A DNA stretch of 64,000 nt from Sporanaerobium hydrogeniformans. Lineage in GTDB: Bacteria; Bacillota; Clostridia; Lachnospirales; Cellulosilyticaceae. Positions 45,010-53,737 of the stretch are shown here, one piece after another (position 1 is the stretch's first letter; each line of letters starts with the position of its first letter). The notes under the pieces were generated by a model, which had not been told where the DNA came from, made no database searches, and worked only from the letters and a program-made list of their open reading frames with translations. Made by a program: the position numbers and the translations under genes. The stretch lies in assembly GCF_002735925.1 (NCBI RefSeq), contig NZ_PEDL01000014.1, positions 33,686-97,685 of the forward strand. The letters are read 5' to 3'.

Positions 45010-47140
45010 ATGAAGGTACTTGTACAAGCTAATAAACTTTATAAGGAATATGGTGACTTTAGTATTTTAAGAGGTATAGATTTTGAATTGAAAGAAGGAG
45101 AAAGGGTTGGCTTGGTAGGAAGCAATGGAGCTGGTAAAACTACGCTAGCTAAATTATTAACAGGGGAATTAGAGGAGACAAGTGGAAGGATTACTTGGTT
45201 TAAAAAGAGGGCGAGTGTGCTTTATTTAGAACAAGCAGCTGAGTATAGCGATTTAAAAGTTAACTTGAGTGGTGGAGAAAAAACAAGAGCCCTTCTTCAA
45301 AAAATTTTTTTTACAAAAAGGAGACTTACTCATACTAGATGAACCTACCAACCACTTAGATAGTGAAGGAATAAAATGGTTACTTCGTACTTTGAGAGGA
45401 AGGAGTGAAGCTATTCTTATTATCTCTCATGATAGGTACTTTTTAGACCAATGTGTTAACCGAGTTGTTGAAATAGAAGAAGGCAAGCTGAAGAGTTATG
45501 AAGGAAATTATAGCTTTTACCGCAAAGAAAAGCAAAAGCAATTTGAAGATAAGTTACATGCTTACTATGAACAAGAAAAGATAAAGGCTTGTATTCAAAA
45601 TCAAATTACAGAACTTAAAAACTGGTCAGGCAAAGCACATAGGGAGGCAGCAGCAAAGGCTATCAAAATGGGAAATAAAATGGGGGGTAAACAGTATAAT
45701 AGGGCGAAAGCAAAAAGAATGGACCAGCAGGTAAAGTCTCGTATTAAAAGATTAGAAAAAATAAATAGAGAAGGTCTCCAAAAACCAAAGGAGGAGAGTA
45801 CTGTTTACTTTGAAATCCAAAAGGCAAGTAAGACAGGGGCGGTTCTCTTAGAAGCGAAAGATATAGGAAAGAGTTATGGAGCCAAATGCCTTTTCGAAAA
45901 AAGCTCTTTCTATATAAAAAGAGGAGAAAAAATAGGATTATATGGACCTAATGGTTGTGGCAAGTCTACTTTAATTAAGGCACTCCTAAAAGAAATAGAT
46001 ATAGAGGGAAGGCTTTATTATAATTTGCATACACGAATAGGCTATATTAGTCAAGAAGTTATTGACTTAGATGAAAGGAAGACGGTATTAGATCTCTTTA
46101 AAATGCCTACGAGGCAGGAGCAAAGTAAATTACGCTCAGAGTTATGTCAGCTAGGCTTTAAGAGAGAAGATTTAATGAAAAAGATAGGTAGTTTAAGCTT
46201 AGGTGAGCGTATGAAACTCAAGCTTCTTTTGATGATTCATGAAGGATGTGAAATGCTTATTTTAGATGAACCGACAAATCACATTGATTTACATGTGAGG
46301 GAACGTTTAGAAGAAGCTTTAAAAGCTTATCAAGGTACTATTCTCTTAGTAACTCATGATCGCTATATGCTAGAGGCTGTTTGTGATAAGATGCTTATTT
46401 TTGAAAATAAACAGATTAAGCGCTATGAGTATAACTTGATAGGATATGAAGAAAAGCAAGAGGAGTTAAAAAAATTAAGGATAGGGGTACTTAAGAAGCG
46501 AGCTAAGCAAAGACAAGAAGAATTATTACGTCAAGAAAATCGTTTAGCTTATGTAATTGGTGCTTTAGCACAAGTAAATAAAGAAATTTTAACTTATAAA
46601 ATACTAGAAAAGGAATATGAGGAATTAATGATTTTAAAAAGACAACAAACAGAGCCCTATTATTATCGTTTAGTTGATACAGAGGATCAAGGATTCTTAG
46701 AGGATATTCTTTATGAAGCAATTTTTGTAGAAGAAGGAGAGCAAGTACCCAGAGATATTGTTTATAAGCCAGAGGTGTATAAATATGTTGCTGATTGGGG
46801 ACAAAAAGGTGATTTAGGTTATGCACTTGTGGATAAAAACACACATCAAGGAATAGGTGCTGTATGGATTCGATTTTTTGACTATAATAATAAGGGATAT
46901 GCTTATATAAGAGACGATATTCCTGAACTTGGGGTAGCTATTTTACCACCTTATAGAGGTAGAGGGTTAGGAACGAAACTTATTGCTTATTTTTTAAAAA
47001 AGCTTCCGCTAGAGGTATCATCAGTTAGTTTAAGTGTAGATAATCGTAATCCAGCTAAAAGGCTTTATGAACGTTTAGGCTTTAAGTCATATAGCCAAGA
47101 TATGCATCATACGATTATGCTTTATTCAAGAGAGCCATAA
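45010..47140 (+). pseudogene. VmlR-like ABC-F ribosome-protection protein fused to a GNAT acetyltransferase, interrupted by a one-base frameshift
   Basis: Two frames (45010-45342 and 45269-47140) join if one T is removed from the T8 run 45305-45312, giving about 709 aa with LLQKIFLQKGDLLILDEP across the join. Domain order: NBD1 (Walker A GSNGAGKTT, signature LSGGEKTR, Walker B LLILDEPTNHLD), helical linker with LKNWSGKAHREAAAKA, NBD2 (GPNGCGKST, LSLGERMK, MLILDEPTNHID), a charged coiled extension, then a C-terminal GNAT domain of about 160 residues with the acetyl-CoA loop YRGRGLGTKLIAYF and NPAKRLYERLGF. NBD1 is short, as in VmlR, and the linker matches VmlR closely. ABC-F proteins of this group dislodge ribosome-targeting antibiotics. 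As written the frame stops early, so it is either broken, missequenced or rescued by slippage. Confidence 0.85.
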
Positions 47141-47161
47141 AATAGTAAATTAGATAAAAAG

Positions 47162-47237
47162 AAACTGCTCATCTATCCAATTATTCTATAAATAAACTCA
47201 TTCAGGGGATTATAGAATTAAGAATAGAGAGCAGTTT
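47162..47237. terminator. Bidirectional terminator between the ABC-F gene and the foldase gene
   Basis: Outer stem AAACTGCTC (47162-47170) with GAGCAGTTT (47229-47237) and inner stem ATTCTATAA (47183-47191) with TTATAGAAT (47210-47218); T-rich on both exits. Confidence 0.75.
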
Positions 47238-47246
47238 TTCGTTATA

Positions 47247-48248
47247 TTATTTAAGTGCTTCCTTATAGATTTCTACTGGAATTTCAGTACGGAGAGACTC
47301 AAGATAGGCATCTAATTTATCTGCAGCCTTTTGAGATTCAAGAGAGTTTTGAATACTTGCTTTTACTTCTTCAAGTGGTTGAGTAACAGCTTCGGATTGA
47401 ATATCTGTTACTTTGATAAGATGCCAGCCAAAAGCACTTTTGACAGGTTCAGAAACTTCACCCTCTTTAAGTTTTTTAGCACCTGCTAAAAAATCAGGGT
47501 CATAGTTAGGGGCGTCATAGGCAACAAAGCCAAGAGCTCCACCTGTATCTTTTGTACTATCTGTGTTATGTTTAGCAGCGAGCTCTTCAAAAGTAGAACT
47601 ACCATTGTCATAGGCAGCTTTAGCTTCCTTAGCAGCTTCTTCTGTTTCAAGAAGAACATGGGCCATTTGAGCGCCTGGAGAAGTAGTAAAGGAGCCTTTA
47701 TTTTCATTGTAGTAAGCTTGGATTTCATCATCTGTTACTGTTACATCAGCGGTTTGCTGTTCTACCATTTTAGAAATAAGAAGATCTTTTTTAATGTTTT
47801 CTTTTAAAGCTTCTAAAGTAAGATTTTTACTTTTTAGAGCATCATTAAAAGCCTCTTCTGAGTCGAAACCTGCTTTGGTGCTTTCAAGTTCTGCGTTTAT
47901 ATCTTCCTCTGAAACCTCTAATTTAAGTGCTTCTGCCTTTTGAAGAAGTAGTTCAGCATCTACAAGGAAGTCAACAATCTCTTGCTTTTGCTGTTCATAA
48001 TAAGCAAGTGCTTCCTGGTTACTAGAGTAATCAGCTCCAAATTGCCACTGCATCATGGAATCAAGATAAGCTAATTGTTCATCATAGCGTTCCCTAGGGA
48101 TTTCAACCTTGCCAACTTTGGCAATAGTAGTAGTAGGAGTAGTAGTAGAAGGAGTTGAAGAAACGTTTTCTTTTCCATTACAAGCTACAGTACTTAATGT
48201 GAGAAGTGTAAGTAGACCAATGGCTACTATTTTTTTGAAGATTTTCAT
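47247..48248 (-). CDS. PrsA/SurA-type peptidyl-prolyl isomerase lipoprotein
   Basis: A 333-aa extracytoplasmic foldase. Lipoprotein signal with the lipobox near residue 23 (LSTVACNG). SurA-like N-terminal helical region (about 45-190), then a parvulin PPIase domain (about 195-290: GAQMAHVLLETEEAAKEA, FEELAAKHNTDSTKDTGGALGF, SAFGWHLIKV), and a C-terminal helix. It should help exported proteins fold at the membrane. The ATG at 48248 has a modest AAAGTTGG upstream. It lies alone before the two-component system. Confidence 0.92.
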   Translation of the reverse strand: MKIFKKIVAIGLLTLLTLSTVACNGKENVSSTPSTTTPTTTIAKVGKVEIPRERYDEQLAYLDSMMQWQFGADYSSNQEALAYYEQQKQEIVDFLVDAELLLQKAEALKLEVSEEDINAELESTKAGFDSEEAFNDALKSKNLTLEALKENIKKDLLISKMVEQQTADVTVTDDEIQAYYNENKGSFTTSPGAQMAHVLLETEEAAKEAKAAYDNGSSTFEELAAKHNTDSTKDTGGALGFVAYDAPNYDPDFLAGAKKLKEGEVSEPVKSAFGWHLIKVTDIQSEAVTQPLEEVKASIQNSLESQKAADKLDAYLESLRTEIPVEIYKEALK

Positions 48249-48350
48249 TATACGTCCAACTTTCTTTTGAATTTAAGCCCTTTGTAACATGAGATATAGC
48301 AAAAGACTTTTATTATTATAGCAGATAAATGTGATGAATACGTGAAAGTG

Positions 48351-49814
48351 CTATAAGTTTTTCACAATAGGAAGTTCAAACCAAAAGGTACTTCCTTTAC
48401 CCTCTTCACTTATGACACCATAAAGTGCGTGGTGGCTTTCAAGTATAGAGCGAACAATCGATAATCCTAAGCCTGTTCCTACAAAAGCACGTTTATGTGT
48501 TTTGTCTACTTTATAGTACCTATCCCAAATGTACGGAAGATTTTCTTTTGCAATACCTATACCCGTATCAATGATTTCGATACGTACTGCTTCAGCTTTA
48601 ATGATCTGATTAACAGATACTGTTTTATCCTCACCCGTATAGTTAATGGCATTATTAATAAGGTTATAAAGTACTTGAGAGAGCCTAAGTGCATCTGCAC
48701 TGACCCATACATCTTGCTTATAAGAGAAATGAAAGATGTAACCTTCCTGTTCTCTAAGACGGGTATAGCGGCTTAAGATATCATGAATGGAAGCTGTAAG
48801 GTTAAAGGTAGTAGGCTGCAAGACTTGCGTTTTTGCTTGGAGCTTAGAGAGGTCTAACATATCATTAACTAATTCGGTAAGGCGCTTTCCTTCATCAATG
48901 ATAACTTGGGTATTTTCAGGTGTATTTTCACCAGGCAAATCACGCATAACCTCGGCATAACCTGTAATGAGTGTAAGCGGTGTGCGTAAGTCATGAGAAA
49001 CATTAGCAAGTAATTCTTGTCTAAAATGCTCTGTTTTAGAAAGTTCTTCATTGGCATAGTTGAGTGTTTCAGCTAATTCAGAAATTTCTTTATAGCTTCC
49101 GCCTTCAAAATACGAGGTATAGTTCCCTTTGGCAAGTTCTTTAGCTGAATTATTAATTCTAATAATAGGTTTAGCAATTTTCTTAGAAATAAACCAAGCT
49201 AACAAAAAAGCCATAAAAAGAAGTATGACTGTAACGTAAATAAGCTGAGTCCGCAGGGTGTATACTGTAGCATCTACGGGTGAAATAGTGGCATTAATCA
49301 TCACTACATTGGCAGAGGTATTTGTTTTTTGAATAACTTTTGTATAAAGGACACTTTCTAGCTGGCGCTTTTGAGGTTTAGGCATAGTACGACTATAATT
49401 TTTTATTTGTGGGCTACCACTTTCGATAAGTTTATAGTCTATCTTGCGTATATCTTCCCCGCCTTTTCTTAAAGCATTTTGGATAAAGCGAAGATAATCC
49501 TCGGCAGTCATATGGCTAAAAATAGAGTCAGCTGAATTATTAATAGAGTGAACGATATAGCCGGTTTCATCGGTGATAAGGAAGGCTAAATCTTTCTCAT
49601 CTGCGATTGTTTCTAGTATACTTTCTAAATGAGAGTTATTAATATTTTTGGCTACGCGTGTACCTGCATTTTCAATTTCTTTAAGCTTAATGCGCTTATA
49701 AAAGCTTTCTAAAAAAACCACTTGAAACAGCCATAGAATAATAAGGAGTAGAGCTACAAAGAGAGATAGATAACTAAAAAGCTGCCATTTAATTCCCCAT
49801 TTAGTGTGTTTCAA
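48351..49814 (-). CDS. Membrane sensor histidine kinase
   Basis: A 487-aa kinase. Two membrane segments (about 12-35 and 190-212) flank an extracellular sensor domain; HAMP (about 213-265), then HisKA with the phospho-accepting His in NVSHDLRTPLTLITGYAE near residue 275, and the HATPase domain with LYNLINNAINYTG, DTGIGIAKENL and GTGLGLSIV. The start appears to be TTG 49814, since later Met codons would cut off the first membrane span. It overlaps the response-regulator gene by 14 bases. The signal is not known; the neighbouring HtrA and PrsA-type genes suggest envelope stress. Confidence 0.93.
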   Translation of the reverse strand: MKHTKWGIKWQLFSYLSLFVALLLIILWLFQVVFLESFYKRIKLKEIENAGTRVAKNINNSHLESILETIADEKDLAFLITDETGYIVHSINNSADSIFSHMTAEDYLRFIQNALRKGGEDIRKIDYKLIESGSPQIKNYSRTMPKPQKRQLESVLYTKVIQKTNTSANVVMINATISPVDATVYTLRTQLIYVTVILLFMAFLLAWFISKKIAKPIIRINNSAKELAKGNYTSYFEGGSYKEISELAETLNYANEELSKTEHFRQELLANVSHDLRTPLTLITGYAEVMRDLPGENTPENTQVIIDEGKRLTELVNDMLDLSKLQAKTQVLQPTTFNLTASIHDILSRYTRLREQEGYIFHFSYKQDVWVSADALRLSQVLYNLINNAINYTGEDKTVSVNQIIKAEAVRIEIIDTGIGIAKENLPYIWDRYYKVDKTHKRAFVGTGLGLSIVRSILESHHALYGVISEEGKGSTFWFELPIVKNL

Positions 49815-50478
49815 AGCGATATCCCACTCCCCTCAAGGTCACGATGCGTTCTGCGTGCTTACCTAGGCTTTTGCGAAGTAATTTGATGTGTGTATCTAAG
49901 GTGCGATCATCACCGTAGTAATCATAGCCCCATACGTTGGTAATAAGACTTTCCCGAGTAAGGGCAATACCTCTGTTTTTAGCCATATAAAAGAGTAAAT
50001 CATATTCTTTTGGGGTTAAGTCTACAATCTTGCCATTAATGGTTACAAGACGTGCATCAAAGTCGATTTTAAGGTCACCAAAGCTCACTTCATTTTTAAT
50101 GGCAGTAGGGGAAGTTTGTGTGCTTCTTTTGATAATGGCATGAACGCGCATCATAAGTTCCTTGGGCGAAAAAGGTTTAACGACATAATCATCCACTCCT
50201 ATTTCGAAACCATGGATTTTATCGTATTCTTCCCCACGAGCAGATAACATTAATACGGGGGTGGTGCTCAATTTACGTATTTCTTTACAAGTAGAAAAGC
50301 CATCTAGCTCAGGCATCATGACATCTAAAATAATGAGATCAAAGGTTTCTTTTTTGCACATTTCAATGGCTTCCATCCCATTTGAAGCTTCCTTTACTGT
50401 ATGACCTTCAAATAGAGCATACTTTTTTATAAGTTCTCGAATCATGCTTTCATCATCTACTATTAAAAGGTTAAACAT
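49801..50478 (-). CDS. OmpR/PhoB-family response regulator
   Basis: A 225-aa regulator. The receiver domain (1-120) has the acidic pair VDDES, the phospho-acceptor Asp in LIILDVMMPELDG near residue 53, and the Lys in DYVVKPFSP near 103. The C-terminal winged helix (about 130-225) has EYDLLFYMAKNRGIALTRE and DDRTLDTHIKLLRKSLG. The start ATG follows AGAGGTGA. It forms a unit with the overlapping kinase gene. Confidence 0.95.
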   Translation of the reverse strand: MFNLLIVDDESMIRELIKKYALFEGHTVKEASNGMEAIEMCKKETFDLIILDVMMPELDGFSTCKEIRKLSTTPVLMLSARGEEYDKIHGFEIGVDDYVVKPFSPKELMMRVHAIIKRSTQTSPTAIKNEVSFGDLKIDFDARLVTINGKIVDLTPKEYDLLFYMAKNRGIALTRESLITNVWGYDYYGDDRTLDTHIKLLRKSLGKHAERIVTLRGVGYRFETH

Positions 50479-50608
50479 TTTTTATCACCTCTTTATCATT
50501 TGCTTTATTTTAGCATATTTATACAAGATTCCATAGGTTTAGTATAAAGTAAGTATGTGATAACTATGTGATTGAAGGGTGAGAAAAATTTCATATTAAA
50601 GAACAAAT

Positions 50609-50647
50609 AAGGAAGTCCTATAAAGCGTAAACTTTTAGGGCTTCCTT
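50609..50647 (-). terminator. Terminator after the htrA-type gene
   Basis: Stem AAGGAAGTCCTA (50609-50620) with TAGGGCTTCCTT (50636-50647), one G-U, and an A-rich left flank that becomes a U tract on the minus strand. Confidence 0.7.
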
Positions 50648-50694
50648 AAATAAAGAGAGGTAATATATTTAAAAGGGGATGGCAATGAAGGGAA

Positions 50695-51987
50695 TTAATT
50701 AGAAGGATTAGATTCTTTAAGTACAGGTTCTAAGGTCATTTCTTCTCTATCTCTTAAGATTTTAACCTTTAGTTTGTCACCTACCTTGTGTTCAAGGATT
50801 GCTTTTTTGAGTTCAGTAGTACTAGTAATTTGGGTGTCATTAACACTTAAGATACAGTCACCTACTTTAAAGCCTGCCTTATCAGCAGCAGAATCTAAAC
50901 TTACTTGAGCAACATAGACACCTGTTTGGTTAACACGATACATCATAGCCTCTTGAGCAGTAGTTATATCTAAGAGAGAAACACCAAGGGCAGGACGACC
51001 AGTTACATAACCATGAGCGATAAGTTCGTCAACAACAGTTTTTACATCGTTAGAAGGGATTGCAAAGCCAAGACCTTCGATATCTGAACCAGAAGATTTA
51101 GCAACGACAAGACCAATGAGTTCTCCACCATCATTGAATAGGCCACCACCTGAATTACCAGGGTTGATAGCAGCATTTGTTTGAAGGAGATTCATGGTTT
51201 CACCATCGATAGTAATTTCACGATCAAGAGCACTGATAATTCCATCTGTTACGGTGCCACCGAGTTCGCCAAGAGGGTTACCTATAGCAACAGCAAGCTC
51301 TCCAACTGCTAGTTTATCAGAGTTACCAAAGGTAACAGGAACAAGATTTTTTGCTTCTATTTTAATAACTGCAATGTCAGTTGTAGGGTCAGTACCAATA
51401 AGCTTTGCTTCATAGGTTTCACCATTTTTAAGACGAACATTTATTTTATTAGAGCCACTTATAACATGGTTATTAGTCATGATATAGCCATCATTGGTAA
51501 TAATAACGCCACTTCCTGCACCTTGTGAGATATATTGTTCAAGACGTCTACCTGTTACCATGACTTCGGTTGTGATTTCTACAACAGAGTTTCCGTTAAG
51601 GTTGGCAATCTCGGTAACGGATAAGGCCTTACCACTCGTTCGAGAAGCTGTTTGTACAACCGTATCATTTTGAGAGGAGGAGACAGAGGGAGTAGTATTT
51701 AAGGTAGAATGAGGATTTGCAAACTGTCCGACTGCATAGCCACCTCCAAAGCCAAAGGCTGTAAGGGTAAGCATAGAAAGCATGAGAGCAATAGGTTTTT
51801 TTATGCTGTGTTTTTTAGAAGAAGAATGAGTGATAATGATCTCAGGTTCCTTCAATTCTTTTGAGTGATCAATGTAAGAGCTGTCATCTTCTGAGGAAGT
51901 GTAGGCACTGTTCATTTCTAAAGGTGCATTTTCCTCAATAGGGTTAAATGGGATGTATTTGTCAAAAGGGTCTTTATTATCAAACAT
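50695..51987 (-). CDS. HtrA/DegP-family serine protease with PDZ domain
   Basis: A 430-aa membrane-anchored S1C protease. A cytoplasmic N-terminal stretch (1-65) precedes one membrane span (about 68-90, PIALMLSMLTLTAFGFGGGY). The trypsin-like domain has catalytic His in MTNNHVI (about 174), Asp in PTTDIAVIKI (about 206) and Ser in NPGNSGGGLF (about 278). One PDZ domain (about 335-420) follows. It degrades misfolded proteins outside the membrane. The start ATG follows AGGAGG. Its location just upstream of the two-component genes on the same strand suggests shared control. Confidence 0.95.
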   Translation of the reverse strand: MFDNKDPFDKYIPFNPIEENAPLEMNSAYTSSEDDSSYIDHSKELKEPEIIITHSSSKKHSIKKPIALMLSMLTLTAFGFGGGYAVGQFANPHSTLNTTPSVSSSQNDTVVQTASRTSGKALSVTEIANLNGNSVVEITTEVMVTGRRLEQYISQGAGSGVIITNDGYIMTNNHVISGSNKINVRLKNGETYEAKLIGTDPTTDIAVIKIEAKNLVPVTFGNSDKLAVGELAVAIGNPLGELGGTVTDGIISALDREITIDGETMNLLQTNAAINPGNSGGGLFNDGGELIGLVVAKSSGSDIEGLGFAIPSNDVKTVVDELIAHGYVTGRPALGVSLLDITTAQEAMMYRVNQTGVYVAQVSLDSAADKAGFKVGDCILSVNDTQITSTTELKKAILEHKVGDKLKVKILRDREEMTLEPVLKESNPSN

Positions 51988-52149
51988 AATGATTACCTCC
52001 TAGAATGATTATGATTTATAGTTATAAGATAAACACATTATGTGATAACTAAGTGAAAACAAACTGAAAAGAGACTGAAAAATAAAATAAGATAGTGTAT
52101 AATAAAATAAAAAGAATCAAGAATTTTATTAAGGAAAAGGTGTAATCAT

Positions 52150-52461
52150 ATGTTAAATTCAACATTTATAGAGACGACCCTTGAATATCGCTGTATCAAA
52201 AGGGAGGAAGATATAGATTATTTCATAGAAACGGATAATTATCCTATTCATTTGGAATTAGACTTACCGTACTTATCACGTATTCAATTTCCAAAATCCC
52301 GTGCTATTCTTGTTCGCACAACACCAAACAGTAGGTGGGTAACAATACATGTTTTACGTAACGTAGATTTATATTCGAGTTTTGCAAATTTTGAAGTAGA
52401 ATTAGGTAAAGGACCCCTTCATATAGAATATAAAGGAGGGTGCATAGAGGTAAGACGATAA
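52150..52461 (+). CDS. Unrecognised small protein, 103 aa
   Basis: I do not recognise a family. The protein is soluble, mixed charge, and looks beta-rich (IHLELDLPYLSRIQFP, WVTIHVLRNVDLYS, GPLHIEYKGGCIEVRR). No Cys pair, no signal peptide. It has a usable ribosome site (AAGGAAAAGG), a TATAAT at 52098-52103 upstream and a terminator after it, all of which support a real gene. It is convergent with the superoxide dismutase gene. Confidence 0.65.
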   Translation: MLNSTFIETTLEYRCIKREEDIDYFIETDNYPIHLELDLPYLSRIQFPKSRAILVRTTPNSRWVTIHVLRNVDLYSSFANFEVELGKGPLHIEYKGGCIEVRR

Positions 52462-52463
52462 AG

Positions 52464-52510
52464 AAGGGATGACTCATAACTTCGGTGAGAGAAGTGATAG
52501 AGCATCCCTT
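52464..52510. terminator. Bidirectional terminator between the 103-aa gene and the SOD gene
   Basis: Stem AAGGGATG (52464-52471) with CATCCCTT (52503-52510), with further inner pairs CTCAT and ACTTC/GAAGT. Confidence 0.75.
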
Positions 52511-52523
52511 GTTTATTCGTGTT

Positions 52524-53552
52524 TTATTGAGAAATTTCCCTAGAAAGGGCTTCATCATAAAGTTCACTTGCTTTTTCCCAGTTCACTACATTAAACCAGT
52601 TATCAATATAGTTACCACGTTGATTTTGATGTTTAAGGTAATAGGCATGTTCCCAAAGGTCAAGGACGATAAGTGGTTTTAAGCCGAGAGGAAGGGGCGT
52701 ATTTTGGTTAGCTGTTGCCACAATAAGAAGTTTGCCATTGGCATCTGTAACAAGCCAAACCCAACCAGAACCAAAGACACTAAGAGCAACTTGCTTAAAC
52801 AAGAAGCGCCAATCCATTATACTTCCAAAGTCTCGGTTAATGGCACATCTTAGGTTGGATTGAGGTAATTGCTTAGATTTAGGGGATAAATTTTTCCAAA
52901 AGAAGCTATGGTTGTAGTTACCACCAGCAGTATCAGTAACAGTAGAACGTATCTGGGCAGGGAGTGTATCACTGGAAGTTAAAAGCTCTTCTAGGGTATA
53001 AGCATTCAATTCAGGATAGCCCACTAAGGCATTATTTAGGTCAGAGATATATTTTTGATGGTGCTTAGTATAGTGTATTTTCATAGTTTCAGTATCGATA
53101 AAAGGTTCTAAAGCACTGTAATCGTAATTTAGTGGAGGAAGTATAAAATGCCCTTGGGCATCTTTGTTACCAAGTGTAGGGGTAGAGAGTATGGCATCTG
53201 TTGAAAATTTAGGACCAGCATAACTGGAGGAACCTTCTAGATAGAGAGGTCTTGTATAAATGATGTAAGGTGTTTCACCACCTGCCCCAACATAGTTAAT
53301 GGATCCATAAGGATTAGTTGATACAACTACATTGGTACTTTGAAGAGTGGGTGGAGGAGTACTCGCTTCATTAAGAGGAGTCTGAGAGGTATAAGCATTG
53401 GTAGGGCCGTTGTTGCAAGTAGGACAAGGTGCTAAATCCTGAAGGTCAGTACGTGGATTGATTATATGAGAAGTACTAGGAGTACGAACGTAAGAATGAT
53501 GGCGCTTAGAAGCTGTCAGTGATAAAAGTGCTAGAGAGGCGAGTTTGTTCAT
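52524..53552 (-). CDS. Iron/manganese superoxide dismutase with a long N-terminal extension
   Basis: A 342-aa protein; the SOD domain occupies about 140-342 and the first 140 residues are an extra Pro/Thr/Ser-rich region with a CPTCNNG motif. Metal ligands: first His in MKIHYTKHHQKY (about 180), second His in GGNYNHSFFW (about 232), Asp and His in VLDLWEHAYYLKHQ (about 305). FGSGWVWLV is the usual core strand. It removes superoxide. The extension is not a clear Sec signal and recalls spore-coat-associated SOD proteins, which is speculation. The start ATG is 53552 with AAAGGAA upstream. Confidence 0.9.
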   Translation of the reverse strand: MNKLASLALLSLTASKRHHSYVRTPSTSHIINPRTDLQDLAPCPTCNNGPTNAYTSQTPLNEASTPPPTLQSTNVVVSTNPYGSINYVGAGGETPYIIYTRPLYLEGSSSYAGPKFSTDAILSTPTLGNKDAQGHFILPPLNYDYSALEPFIDTETMKIHYTKHHQKYISDLNNALVGYPELNAYTLEELLTSSDTLPAQIRSTVTDTAGGNYNHSFFWKNLSPKSKQLPQSNLRCAINRDFGSIMDWRFLFKQVALSVFGSGWVWLVTDANGKLLIVATANQNTPLPLGLKPLIVLDLWEHAYYLKHQNQRGNYIDNWFNVVNWEKASELYDEALSREISQ

Positions 53553-53737
53553 AAAAAAATTCCTTTCGCTAGTAAAATAATATTATATAATATGAAAGAG
53601 GGTTTGTTAATTGTTCTGAATTATTGTAAATTTTGTAAAAATTTAACTTTTTTAAGTTGAAGGTATGAGAAAGAACAAAGTAACAAAAACTGTATAAGAA
53701 AAACTAGAAAGAACATGAATTGAAAGAGGAGACAGTT

